Below are positions 11,057 through 20,740 of a DNA stretch of 64,000 nt, in pieces; position 1 is the first letter of the stretch, and every line of letters starts with the position of its first letter. Under the pieces are notes generated by a model. The model was not told the origin of the DNA and did no database searches. It saw only the letters and a program-made list of their open reading frames with translations. The position numbers and the translations under genes were made by a program. This stretch comes from Rothia mucilaginosa (lineage in GTDB: Bacteria > Actinomycetota > Actinomycetes > Actinomycetales > Micrococcaceae). The stretch lies in assembly GCF_019334805.1 (NCBI RefSeq), contig NZ_CP079822.1, positions 806,001 through 870,000 of the forward strand, written 5' to 3'.

Positions 11057-12049
11057 TTACTTCGCCTTCTTCAACAGATCCTTACGCGGGTTCTCCTGCG
11101 GTGCCAGTTTTACGAACTTATCGAACGCTTCCTGTGCCTCTGCGCTCAGCTCGGTGGGCAGTACAATCTCCGGGATGACCAGCAGGTCGCCGTCGCCGCC
11201 CTTAGCCTTGAAGCCGCGGCCCTTAGCGCGCAGTCGGCGGCCGACCTGGCCGGGCGCCAGGCGCAGCTTCACGGTGGATGCGTCCGGCAGGGGCACCTCA
11301 ATCACTGCGCCGTCGACGGCCTCGGCGAGGGTGACGGGTGCGCGCAGAATCAGGTTGTTGCCCTCGCGCGAGTACACGGAGTCATCGGAGACGCGCACGG
11401 TGACCTTCAGATCGCCGCCATGCAGACCCTTGCCGCGCAGTCGCACCTTCTGGCCGTCCTTAATGCCTGCAGGGATGCGTGCCTCGGTGTGGGAGCCGTC
11501 CGGCAGGAACACGGTCACGGTCGCGCCGGTGTATGCCTGGGCGAGGCTGATGCGGGTGCTGGTGGTACTCTCTTCGGGGGCTGCGTGCTGTGCGCCGCCG
11601 AAACCGCCACCGCCCATGCCGCCGAAGTCGGCGCTGGTGAAGCCTGCGGAGCGTCGGGAGCCGCCTGCGCTACCGCCGAAGAGGCCGCCGAGCAGGTCGT
11701 CAATGTTGATGCCTGCGCCGCCGTTGCTGAAGCCGCCGAATGCGTCCGCGCCGGGGTAGCCGGTGTAGCTGCCACCGCCGAAGCCGCCGCCTCCGAATCC
11801 GCCCATGCCTGCGGCACCGTAGCGGCGAATCTGGTCGTACTCTTCGCGCTGCTTCTTATCGGAGAGCACGTCGTATGCTTCCGAGATTTCCTTGAACTTC
11901 TTCTCTGCTGCGGCGTCGCCGGGGTTCAGGTCCGGGTGGTACTTGCGGGAGAGCTTGCGGTACGCCTTCTTGATGTCGCTTTCGCTTGCGTCTTCGCTGA
12001 CACCCAGTGCCTTATAAAAGTCGTCGGTTAGCCAGTTTTCACTTGCCAT
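11057..12049 (-). CDS. dnaJ: J-domain co-chaperone without zinc finger (DnaJ/CbpA type)
   Basis: Stimulates DnaK ATPase and delivers unfolded substrates. 330 residues. J domain at about 9-75 with the HPD motif at 38-40. A Gly/Phe-rich region follows at 77-165 (GGFGGGGFGGGSY and similar). The two C-terminal beta-sandwich substrate domains occupy about 168-320. There is no CxxCxGxG zinc-finger region, so this is a class B protein, although it holds the place next to hspR usually taken by zinc-containing DnaJ1 in actinobacteria. Start ATG 12049 follows AAGGAGAATCACAAC. Probably co-transcribed with hspR from the promoter at 12136-12164, as a 299-base gap and a hairpin separate it from grpE. Confidence 0.93.
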   Translation of the reverse strand: MASENWLTDDFYKALGVSEDASESDIKKAYRKLSRKYHPDLNPGDAAAEKKFKEISEAYDVLSDKKQREEYDQIRRYGAAGMGGFGGGGFGGGSYTGYPGADAFGGFSNGGAGINIDDLLGGLFGGSAGGSRRSAGFTSADFGGMGGGGFGGAQHAAPEESTTSTRISLAQAYTGATVTVFLPDGSHTEARIPAGIKDGQKVRLRGKGLHGGDLKVTVRVSDDSVYSREGNNLILRAPVTLAEAVDGAVIEVPLPDASTVKLRLAPGQVGRRLRAKGRGFKAKGGDGDLLVIPEIVLPTELSAEAQEAFDKFVKLAPQENPRKDLLKKAK

Positions 12050-12135
12050 GTTGTGATTCTCCTTCTGCGGTGATGCGCCGCCCTCCTCGGTTACGGGACG
12101 GCTTGCAGGGGCACCGCGTGCTTGTCTTAATGCTC

Positions 12136-12164
12136 TATATAAAAGTTTAGTCTACTTGACTCAA
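12136..12164 (-). promoter_or_regulatory. Candidate sigma-70 type promoter of dnaJ-hspR
   Basis: On the minus strand, TTGAGT (12164-12159) and TATATA (12141-12136) are separated by 17 bases, about 90 bases upstream of dnaJ. The -35 box coincides with an ACTCAA half-site of the HAIR type, and the sequence CTTGACTCAA is close to a compressed inverted repeat. No full HAIR is present. Confidence 0.5.
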
Positions 12165-12276
12165 TTTTGAAAGGGCTGAGCCCAAAAAATTGCGCCCCTA
12201 CAAGCCTCTTGACCGCCGCTTCTACGAGCCAAAACCCGCACCAACACACCGGGTAAAGCAGCCCCGGCAAACAACA

Positions 12277-12312
12277 GGGCGGGCACTCCCCCACCAGGGA
12301 GAGCACCCGCCC
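12277..12312 (-). terminator. Hairpin after grpE
   Basis: GGGCGGG (12277-12283) pairs with CCCGCCC (12306-12312), with an inner CTCCC/GGGAG pairing. T-rich sequence TGTTGTTT follows on the minus strand. It separates dnaK-grpE from dnaJ-hspR and may be leaky. Confidence 0.6.
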
Positions 12313-12348
12313 GTCGTTAGTTATTCAGCCAATGCCTAGCCGGTCACC

Positions 12349-12927
12349 TTACGGTGCGACAGCCACAGCCACCTGAGCGGTACGAACCACGCGGTCGTTG
12401 ACGCGGTAGCCGTAACGCAGAACCATGGAGACATGATCCTCAGCCACCTCGTCGGTGGGCTGCTGGAGCACTGCTTCGTGGATGTTCGGGTCGAAGGCGT
12501 CGCCTACTTCACCGAAGCGCTCCACGCCCTGCTTGCCGAGCAGCTCTTCGAGCTTGGTAGCGATGGAGGCGAAGGGGCCTTCCTGCAGGTCGCCGTGCTT
12601 GCGTGCGGCGTCGATGTCGTCGAGCACCGGCAGCAGTGCGCCGACCAGGTCACCGATTACGAAGTTTCGCAGCTGCTCCTTTTCGCGGGCGGTGCGGTTC
12701 TTGTAGTTGGTGAACTCTGCCTGCAGGCGAAGCAGGGAGTCCAGGCGCTCTGCGGCGAGTGCCGCATCCGCAGATTCTGCTTCTACGGCGTCCTGGAGCT
12801 CAGCCTCGACGGCTTCCGCAGCGTCTTCGGCAGTTTCGACCGATTCAGCTTCGGGGTGGCCTTCCGCTGCGGGGGCGTTGAATGCCTCCTCCAGCGGGTC
12901 GGGGGTGATGTTTTCCTGCTCAGCCAT
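12349..12927 (-). CDS. grpE: Nucleotide exchange factor GrpE
   Basis: Releases ADP from DnaK. 192 residues. An acidic N-terminal segment (1-60, rich in Glu and Ala) precedes a long helix containing LLRLQAEFTNYKNRTAREKE, then the beta-wing domain with FGEVGDAFDPNIHEAV and GYRVNDRVVRTAQVAV, the GrpE signature. ATG 12927 lies 2 bases after the dnaK stop, and the ribosome site AGAAGAAG overlaps the dnaK end, so expression is coupled to dnaK. Confidence 0.95.
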   Translation of the reverse strand: MAEQENITPDPLEEAFNAPAAEGHPEAESVETAEDAAEAVEAELQDAVEAESADAALAAERLDSLLRLQAEFTNYKNRTAREKEQLRNFVIGDLVGALLPVLDDIDAARKHGDLQEGPFASIATKLEELLGKQGVERFGEVGDAFDPNIHEAVLQQPTDEVAEDHVSMVLRYGYRVNDRVVRTAQVAVAVAP

Positions 12928-12929
12928 GA

Positions 12930-14783
<1,854 letters not shown>

Positions 14784-14885
14784 TCAGTGCCCCGCTTCTT
14801 CTAATGCGAGGCGGGTTAGTTTGAAAGTTTTGGAGGCGGTTGGTGCTGCGCGTGCCGCTCCGTGTGGAGTGGTCTGCGCGGCTCC

Positions 14886-14906
14886 CTTGAGCCTCATGTA
14901 CTCAAG
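14886..14906. promoter_or_regulatory. HAIR operator 1 (HspR binding)
   Basis: CTTGAGC-N7-ACTCAAG, 13 of 14 positions matching the HAIR consensus CTTGAGT-N7-ACTCAAG. Overlaps the dnaK -10 box. Confidence 0.88.
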
Positions 14907-14933
14907 TATGCACCCTCTCGGAGGGTCTGTCAA
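14905..14933 (-). promoter_or_regulatory. dnaK promoter
   Basis: On the minus strand TTGACA (14933-14928) and CATACT (14910-14905) are separated by exactly 17 bases. The -10 box overlaps the proximal HAIR operator, and a second HAIR lies just upstream of the -35. Confidence 0.8.
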
Positions 14934-14937
14934 TAGA

Positions 14938-14958
14938 CTTGAGCGAACTTTACTCAAC
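14938..14958. promoter_or_regulatory. HAIR operator 2 (HspR binding)
   Basis: CTTGAGC-N7-ACTCAAC, 12 of 14 consensus positions. Centred 52 bases from operator 1, about five helical turns, so both face the same side of the helix around the promoter. Confidence 0.85.
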
Positions 14959-15474
14959 TTTTTTTCGCGAGACTGTGTGAGGGGCGGGTTTTTTAGGGTT
15001 CTGGGGCAGTGTTTTACGGGGAAAATCGGGGCGGCGGCGAGGCGTGAATGAGCGGTTTTGCCGCGGAATTCCGGGGTTTTTAGGCGGTGCGAGGGTGCGG
15101 CGCGGCGATTCAGCGCACAGCAGACGGTGCCGGGCGCGCGGGGCGAAAAAATTTTTAAAAATTTTTAAAAAAGGAGTGGAAAACCCAAAAATTGGGGTGT
15201 GAGAAGGGTCGCGAGACTCCTTATATAGGAGGTGCAGTGCGACTTTTGGACCAGGAAGCTAGGCCTCTGGCAGCGTTGCCAGAGGCGCAGTGAACACCAG
15301 AGGTTCACCCCTCTTATATATAGAGAACCTGCGCGCAAGCTCCATCGCTCACTCTATAGAGGTATCTCCGCTTGTCCGACCCGCAATTCTTCAACCTTCA
15401 CCTGTGGCTTGAGGCTACCTGCCTGCCGTATGCTGGTTACGACCATATCCTCTCAAAGTAGATAGGAAATTACG
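14959..15474. other. Divergent region dnaK / accessory island
   Basis: About 516 bases. It contains oligo-A/T tracts at 15148-15172, a perfect hairpin at 15263-15286 (GCCTCTGGCA pairing with TGCCAGAGGC around GCGT, no T-run), and TATATATAGAG-type AT motifs. Near 15432-15470, GTATGCTG and CCTCTCAAAGTAGATAGGAA resemble the leader shared by the genes at 22468 and 24557. A 77-codon frame at 15232-15465 is not supported. Confidence 0.4.
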
Positions 15475-17348
15475 ATGCCGACGAATAACGGCCCAACGCC
15501 TCCAGCTGGTCCATATGCTGGGGGAACATCAACTTGGATTCCAGCAAAGAACCCAAAACCCCACAGGTAGCGGAGAATACCACCTCCGCTTCAACAATCG
15601 CCGAAGTTACTACCAGCACGCCCCCACTCAATGAAAAAAAGACAAATTTATATAATTTCTTTTCAGATGACCCAATAGCACTTGGCACAATTTTCAAAAA
15701 TAACACAAAAAAACCGCTTGCAAAAATATTTGCATTAATCATCATAATATTGAGCGCCATACTATTATGGCATTTTAAATACATTGTAAATATTTCTACT
15801 ACTAGTTTTATAATTGCAACCGCCACAATTTTTATTCTTTTCCTTACAGTCGCTACGATTTTTATTTTTTACACTGCGATTGCTACGATTTTTATTTTTT
15901 ACATTGCATTTGCCATGATTTTTATTTTATGCATTGCGATTGCTACGATTTTTAAAATCATCAAAAGAATTTCTATTATGTTACACAAAGTAGCCAGCGA
16001 CCGAAAAGGTAAGACCTACACTGGAGCAGAAAAGTCCTTACACTATATAATGTTTACACTTATTCCTACCTTTGCCATCTTTGCGGTAGCACTCTTTGTC
16101 CTCGGAGTCGACACACTTTCCACTGCCCTATACGATCGACACACTTACAGGACAACTCCAACATTTCTCAAAGAATTTTTCAACGACCCTGACGCCAAAA
16201 TTGTACTACCCATTTTCCTTGTCTTTTCTTTTATAGTCAACGCCAGTACTGCAACTTCAATCATCACAATCATCGAAGAAATTTTCAAAAATAAACGACG
16301 TAAAAAAGCCAAGAGAACAATATTATCATCAAAAGAAAGATCCACACGGTCAACTATCGCCTCCCACATCAAGCTAATACTTCCACTTCTACCTTTAGCA
16401 GCATCTATAGTATTTATATTTGGGTTACTCCATAACACACAGGTAACAAAAGGTAATCTAAGTACTGCAATTCAAATTACAGCAATTCAATTTACGGAAA
16501 GCAAATATATTTGGCTGACAATGGCTTTCTCCCTGCTATTAATAGGATACATATCATTCATCCCATATTTCCTTCTCCCCCAATGTGTCAACGGTGCTGA
16601 AAAAATAATCCTCAGAGGTAGAAAAGAAAATATAAAAAGGGAAGTGGAATGTATCTACTTTATGATAATCTCTGTTTCATCAGCCCTCACTTCTTTCTGC
16701 GCCCTCATAAACTATCAAATATTAAAAATTCTTTCACACAAAGAAATAATTATATTTTTATTAACCACATTATTTATTTCATTCACCCTCTGCTGTGTCT
16801 CTCTAAGAAATATCTTGAATAAGAAATATGCACTCAAACGCACAGCAGAAATACATTCAAGGACCCTCAAAGAAAATATAACCGCCTTAATACTGGCTCT
16901 ATTCTCTGCATTTTTAATATCATCGATTGGTTCCACGCTTATTCCAAATATAGCAAAAGGTTTTAGCGATATGGTAACGAGCCCCGGAGACACTCTGGGG
17001 TCAGTAGAAACAGATTACTCATGCGTTTTCTCGAATGACATTAAGGAAAAGAGCTCCATTACTTTTGGAATACTCACTGAGGCAAAGCCGGATTCAGTCC
17101 ATGTATTCACTCCCACATACGATTATCAGTATCGCGCATATGGGAAAAAATTAGATAATGGAAACATTCGATTAAATAACCTTACAGAATCTCAACTTAA
17201 AATTCCTACTGGGTACCATGTTGAAAAATTCAACAATGATAAACATCATTATGATGTCACCACTGGAAAATGTACGTACTTAGCTCCATTGGATTTTTAT
17301 GAATCAATGCAGCCTAGGACAAAGCTAACTATCAGAAATATTCCATGA
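15475..17348 (+). pseudogene. AT-rich polytopic membrane protein gene, frameshifted near its start
   Basis: The start at ATG 15475 follows ATAGGAAA and a leader like that of the gene at 22468, but this frame stops at 15571-15573 after 32 codons. The main frame (from about 15534 to 17348) has only a TTG and no ribosome site. Adding one G to the GGGGG tract at 15517-15521 joins the two and gives an N-terminus ending in NINLDSSKEPK, matching PLDSNKNPK in the protein at 22468. The joined product would be about 624 residues with roughly 10 hydrophobic segments and a 110-residue C-terminal tail outside the membrane. Strongly AT-rich against its GC-rich neighbours, so probably acquired. Function unknown. 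It may be a true pseudogene, a phase-variable gene or an assembly error. Confidence 0.7.
15822..15959 (+). repeat. 30-bp tandem repeat, about 4.5 copies
   Basis: Units begin at 15822, 15852, 15882, 15912 and 15942 with the pattern GCTACGATTTTTATTTTTTA and diverge slightly. They encode a 10-residue repeat ATIFIFYTAI/ATIFIFYIAF/AMIFILCIAI that makes one long hydrophobic stretch. Copy number changes would keep the frame and change membrane-segment length. Confidence 0.85.
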
Positions 17349-17359
17349 CGATATAGAGT

Positions 17360-17375
17360 AAGCCCCGCCTGCACG
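17360..17375 (+). terminator. Left arm of a terminator split by the insertion sequence
   Basis: AAGCCCCGCCTGCAC, with its complement GTGCAGGCGGGGCTT now at 18857-18871 on the far side of the element. Without the insertion and one copy of TATC the two arms would form a perfect 15-pair stem with loop GTATC, 11 bases after the stop at 17348. Confidence 0.75.
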
Positions 17376-17379
17376 TATC
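17376..17379. repeat. Target-site duplication, left copy (TATC)
   Basis: TATC here and at 18853-18856 directly flank the element; 3-5 bp duplications are normal for the IS3 family. Confidence 0.75.
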
Positions 17380-17403
17380 TGAACTGCGCCCCGAAACTTG
17401 GAC
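17380..17403. repeat. IS terminal inverted repeat (orfB end)
   Basis: Matches the reverse complement of 18829-18852 at 19 of 24 positions. Confidence 0.85.
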
Positions 17404-17420
17404 GCATTAAATAGTAACCC

Positions 17421-18281
17421 TTACACAGCTTCCAACAGGGCCTGATCCCGGTACTCCACCGGGGTCAGGCCCCTAAGCTTCACCTGGCGCCTTGCTGTGT
17501 TCCAATGCGTAATATAGGCGTCAAGGTCAGCTTTGAAACTCTCAAAAGTCAGCCAATCCTGCCCACGGAAAAACTCATCCTTAAGATGCCCAAAGACTTG
17601 CTCGGTGGCGCCATTATCAATGCAGTTGCCTTTACGCGACATACTCTGGATAAAACCGTTCTCAGCGAGCATACTGATGTAGGTCTCGTGCTGATACTGC
17701 CACCCCATATCCGAGTGCAAAATCGGCTTAGCTCCCTCGGGTTTGGCCTCCATGAGTACCTGAAGCATCTCTTGTTGCTGGACGAGATTGGGACACATCG
17801 AGATAGAGTGAGCAACAATCTCCTTGCTGGCAAAGTCATAAACCGGCGCCAGGTAGGCCTTACCGAAGGAAAGCTTAAACTCGGTAACATCGGTACCCAA
17901 CTTCTGCCAAGGACCGGTCGCCGTGAAGTCGCGACCGATGATGTTCTCAAAACTTTGCCCCACGTCCCCCTTGTAAGAGTTGTACCTGCGGTAGGGCCTC
18001 TGGCGGCGTATACCGCAACGCAACCCCATCTGACGCATCATCTTCAAAACCGTCTTATCGGCGATACGCACCCCTTCCTCAGCGCGCAGACACATGGCCA
18101 CCTGCCTGTGACCGCACCCGTTAGGGGTACGCGAAAAGATCTGGGCAACCTTGGCACGTAGCTGCACTCTGGTTGGCTGCTGGGGATGAGCCAACGCGTA
18201 GTAGTAGCTCGATTTGGCAAGGCCAGCCACCTCAAGGAGGTCGTACAGCTTGTGCCCGTGCCCTGAAAGCTCAGCGACCAC
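17421..18281 (-). CDS. IS3-family transposase OrfB (DDE integrase)
   Basis: 286 residues. Catalytic core with D131 (GTDVTEF), D191 (HSDMGWQY) and E227 (GATEQVFGHLK); the 35-residue D-E spacing is that of the IS3 family. N-terminal part carries the usual HTH_21-like stretch around LAKSSYYYAL and PNGCGHRQVA. GTG 18281 overlaps the last base of the orfA stop (TAGTG). Its frame stays open upstream, back to the A7 slippery site, and there encodes ...ALPNRDKALVVAEL, so the working transposase is probably an OrfAB fusion made by -1 frameshifting. Confidence 0.95.
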   Translation of the reverse strand: MVAELSGHGHKLYDLLEVAGLAKSSYYYALAHPQQPTRVQLRAKVAQIFSRTPNGCGHRQVAMCLRAEEGVRIADKTVLKMMRQMGLRCGIRRQRPYRRYNSYKGDVGQSFENIIGRDFTATGPWQKLGTDVTEFKLSFGKAYLAPVYDFASKEIVAHSISMCPNLVQQQEMLQVLMEAKPEGAKPILHSDMGWQYQHETYISMLAENGFIQSMSRKGNCIDNGATEQVFGHLKDEFFRGQDWLTFESFKADLDAYITHWNTARRQVKLRGLTPVEYRDQALLEAV

Positions 18282-18793
18282 TAGGGCTTTGTCCCGGTTT
18301 GGGAGCGCCTCTGCGCCTTCAGGGCAATCGATTTTTTTAGGTACGCCACCTGCGCCTCAAGCTTGCGCACACGCTCGGCAAGTTCCTCCTCACGCGTTAG
18401 CGGCACCGCCCGCACCGACCCCTTCGGCCTGCCCTTGGGCTTAGGCTTAAGCGCCTGCGCGCCGCCTTCACGGTACAGCCTGCACCACTGCTTCAACGGT
18501 GTAGCGCTTGCAATACCGAAGCGCATCATTGCTTCAGGCTTACTCATCCCACCGTCAACCACGGCCCTTGCTGCGGCGACCTTGGTCTCGTAGTCGTATC
18601 TGGCCTGCTTTACTCCCATGGCAAGAAGCCCGTCCTTCCCGATGACGCGGTACGTTTTCTGCCACTCTCTCACAGTCGCGGCAGACATACCAAGCTTCTT
18701 GGCGGTCAGACCATAGCCGAATCCTCTCTCGAACATTTGCGCTGCTTGCTCCCGGAGCAAACGATCATGCCTCATTCCCAGATTTATAGACAT
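18281..18793 (-). CDS. IS3-family OrfA (DNA-binding subunit)
   Basis: 170 residues, two helix-turn-helix units: one around YGLTAKKLGMSAATVREWQK and one around GGMSKPEAMMRFGIASATP, then a basic Pro/Lys-rich linker (PKPKGRPKG) and a C-terminal leucine-zipper-like helix (ELAERVRKLEAQVAYLKKS). The A7 slippery heptamer lies in the YLKK codons. Binds the terminal repeats in related elements. Confidence 0.93.
   Translation of the reverse strand: MSINLGMRHDRLLREQAAQMFERGFGYGLTAKKLGMSAATVREWQKTYRVIGKDGLLAMGVKQARYDYETKVAAARAVVDGGMSKPEAMMRFGIASATPLKQWCRLYREGGAQALKPKPKGRPKGSVRAVPLTREEELAERVRKLEAQVAYLKKSIALKAQRRSQTGTKP
18332..18338 (-). promoter_or_regulatory. Programmed -1 frameshift site (A AAA AAA)
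   Basis: In the orfA frame the codons are CTA AAA AAA TCG. Slipping back one base continues as ATC GAT TGC CCT with no stop and runs straight into orfB. Confidence 0.75.
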
Positions 18794-18828
18794 GAAAAGC
18801 CTCCCATTTCCTGGACTTCATTTTTGTT

Positions 18829-18852
18829 GTCCAAGAAACGGGAGGCAGTTCA
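18829..18852. repeat. IS terminal inverted repeat (orfA end)
   Basis: GTCCAAGAAACGGGAG onward to CAGTTCA; see the matching end at 17380-17403. Confidence 0.85.
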
Positions 18853-18871
18853 TATCGTGCAGGCGGGGCTT
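18853..18871 (+). terminator. Target-site duplication (right) and right arm of split terminator
   Basis: TATC (18853-18856) repeats 17376-17379. GTGCAGGCGGGGCTT (18857-18871) is the exact complement of the arm at 17360-17374. The stem is now about 1.5 kb apart on the DNA, so it probably no longer forms efficiently. Confidence 0.7.
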
Positions 18872-18961
18872 CTCCTTTTGCCCACTGCGCAAGCCCACAA
18901 GAGTGGGGTCCTCCCCTATGCTGGTTATAAGCCAGCACCGGAGCAGGAAGGGCAGACCGCC

Positions 18962-20608
18962 ATGAACCTCAACAAACTCTTAACCGCGCTACGGCACCGC
19001 AAAAACACCCCGGCACACAACCTACAGGCCGGGCGGCACGAACGCTACACGCACGCTCTCGAACAATTCCTCGACGGGCACCAGCCCGCCGTACGCCTCG
19101 GCGGGGTGTACACGCTCGCAAACCTCGCAGACGAATGGCTCACCGACACATCCTTCCCCGAGCAGGTGCGCCGCGAAGAAGCCCAGACCATTATCGACGC
19201 GCTGACCGGGTGCATCCGCACGCCCTACCCCCTCGCACAGAAACGGCAAGTTCTAGAATCAGACAACGCCCCCGAAGGGTACGAAGGCGACTTTACGCGC
19301 GATCAGGAGGCACTACGCGAAGAGCAGCTGGTACGCCGCACCGTCTTCATGGAGTTCAGCCGCCGCCTCGCCGCCGTCGCCGAGAGCAACAAGACTGGCA
19401 ACGGGGAAGACCAGCGCACGGTGCCGCCAATATCGCCCATGTGGGCTGATCTGCGCTTCGACTTTGGCGGCGCACCCATCTTCTATCCGCTACGGCAACT
19501 GTACTTTCAGAACGCCGATTTCGCTTCCGCAACCTTCTACGGACAAGCGGATTTCTCTGGTTCAACCTTCCACGGTGACACCAGCTTCTCGGCGGCGCAG
19601 TTCACGGCCGACGCATCCTTCCATGGCGCGAACTTCAACGACTGGGTAGGTTTCAGCGCCGCACACTTCACGGGCGCGGCAGGGTTCAGCGGGGCGCGCT
19701 TTGCAGACGCGGCAAGCTTCGCAACCGTAACCTTCACCGGCGAGGCCGACTTCTCAGACGCGGTCTTCTCGGCTGCGGCTGACTTCGCGGTATCCGCTTT
19801 CGAGTCCGACGCCAACTTTTCGCGTTTGAACACCGCAGGCATAGCCAGCTTCGCGGCGGTCACCTTCGACGGAAAGGCAGTATTCACCGCCTCCACGTTC
19901 CACGATGAAGCGCACTTCGCCGCGTCGGTCTTCAACCGTCCCGCGGTGTTCTCCAAGTCGCTGTTCGGCGGGGTCGCGCGCTTTGCCGGTGTAGTCACCA
20001 AGCAGTCCGCAATGTTCAGCAACGTACGCTTTGCGAGCGCGGCGGACTTTAGCGGGGCGTCCTTCACGCAGTACGAGGATTTTGGTGGGGCGCGGTTCGA
20101 CGGCGACGCCACGTTCAGCCGGGCGTCTTTTATTGCGCTTCCGAGGACGCGCTATGAGATGGACTTCCCGCAGGGAGCGAACTTCGGTAACGCGACCTTC
20201 GCGCAGGATGCCGACTTTAGTAAGGCGACGTTCACGGCGCATGTCGGCTTCTACAAGGCGACGTTCGCGCGGGCGGTGAGCTTCAACGGGGCGAACTTTG
20301 AGGGCGCCTACTTCGCGGATGCGACGTTCGGTCATGGTGCGGATTTCAGGCAGACTAGCTTCATGTATGTTAAGCCGTCCTTTGAGGCTTTGGAGAGGCG
20401 GCTACAGAGGGCGCGGTTCTCGGCGCAGGCGGATCCGCAGGATTACCTGTTTGAGGCGCGCCCGGAGAGCCCGCACGGCTTCAGCTGCGGCGAGACGGAG
20501 CTTCTTAATAGAACGTTCGTTCTCCCTGTCGGTGCGGTGCTGTACGACCCGGATTCCTGGGACGAAGAGCAGCAGGAGTACACGCGCGTCAGTGAGCCTG
20601 CGCAGTAA
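18962..20608 (+). CDS. Pentapeptide-repeat protein 1 (soluble form)
   Basis: 548 residues from ATG 18962 (MNLNKLLTALRHRKN), with GGAAGG upstream. Residues 25-65 carry the domain shared by the array (RYTHALEQFLDG, AVRLGGVYTLANLADEWL), then a helical part to about 165. From about 175 to 485 there is Phe every fifth residue (FSGARF, FATVTF, FSDAVF), the Pentapeptide_3 type of right-handed beta-helix. The C-terminus has LPVGAVLYDPDSWDEEQQEY and ends SEPAQ. Unlike the next three genes it has no membrane segments; its start aligns just after them. GC-rich (39 of 60 bases in 19681-19740). Role unknown; gyrase mimicry is known for Qnr/MfpA, but those lack the extra domains. Confidence 0.85.
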   Translation: MNLNKLLTALRHRKNTPAHNLQAGRHERYTHALEQFLDGHQPAVRLGGVYTLANLADEWLTDTSFPEQVRREEAQTIIDALTGCIRTPYPLAQKRQVLESDNAPEGYEGDFTRDQEALREEQLVRRTVFMEFSRRLAAVAESNKTGNGEDQRTVPPISPMWADLRFDFGGAPIFYPLRQLYFQNADFASATFYGQADFSGSTFHGDTSFSAAQFTADASFHGANFNDWVGFSAAHFTGAAGFSGARFADAASFATVTFTGEADFSDAVFSAAADFAVSAFESDANFSRLNTAGIASFAAVTFDGKAVFTASTFHDEAHFAASVFNRPAVFSKSLFGGVARFAGVVTKQSAMFSNVRFASAADFSGASFTQYEDFGGARFDGDATFSRASFIALPRTRYEMDFPQGANFGNATFAQDADFSKATFTAHVGFYKATFARAVSFNGANFEGAYFADATFGHGADFRQTSFMYVKPSFEALERRLQRARFSAQADPQDYLFEARPESPHGFSCGETELLNRTFVLPVGAVLYDPDSWDEEQQEYTRVSEPAQ

Positions 20609-20615
20609 TATCCGG

Positions 20616-20653
20616 AAGGCCCCGCCCGTGCATCCGGCGCTGGCGGGGTCTTT
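20616..20653 (+). terminator. Intrinsic terminator
   Basis: GGCCCCGCC pairs with GGCGGGGTC and is followed by TTTG. Same GCCCCGCC stem as the other terminators of the array. Confidence 0.75.
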
Positions 20654-20686
20654 GCTTGTGACCAGTGACAGCCCAAGCCCAGCCAC

Positions 20687-20700
20687 TTTTACACTATGCT
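20687..20700 (+). promoter_or_regulatory. Conserved leader box, pentapeptide gene 2
   Basis: TTTTACACTATGCT, 40 bases before the start. TTTRCACTA with a following ATGCTG or AACTA recurs before genes 3 and 4. TACACT or TATGCT is the likely -10; no -35 could be fixed. Confidence 0.5.
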
Positions 20701-20740
20701 GAGTATGACCCGGCCCTTTCAACGATGACAGGAGAACCAC

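Larger units (their letters stand above)
17380..18852 (-). mobile_element. IS3-family insertion sequence (IS150-like), 1473 bp, apparently intact
   Basis: Terminal inverted repeats of 24 bp begin TGAACTGC and end CTTGGAC, with five mismatches between 17380-17403 and 18829-18852. It has two overlapping genes on the minus strand, orfA (18281-18793) and orfB (17421-18281), plus an A7 slippery site. The flanking TATC duplication and undamaged genes suggest a recent, possibly active copy. It sits in the loop of a terminator hairpin. Confidence 0.92.

Noticed and set aside
15232..15465. 77-codon frame after GGAGGT upstream of the AT-rich gene
   Set aside because: Overlaps the conserved leader and encodes Arg/Cys-rich sequence with no family.
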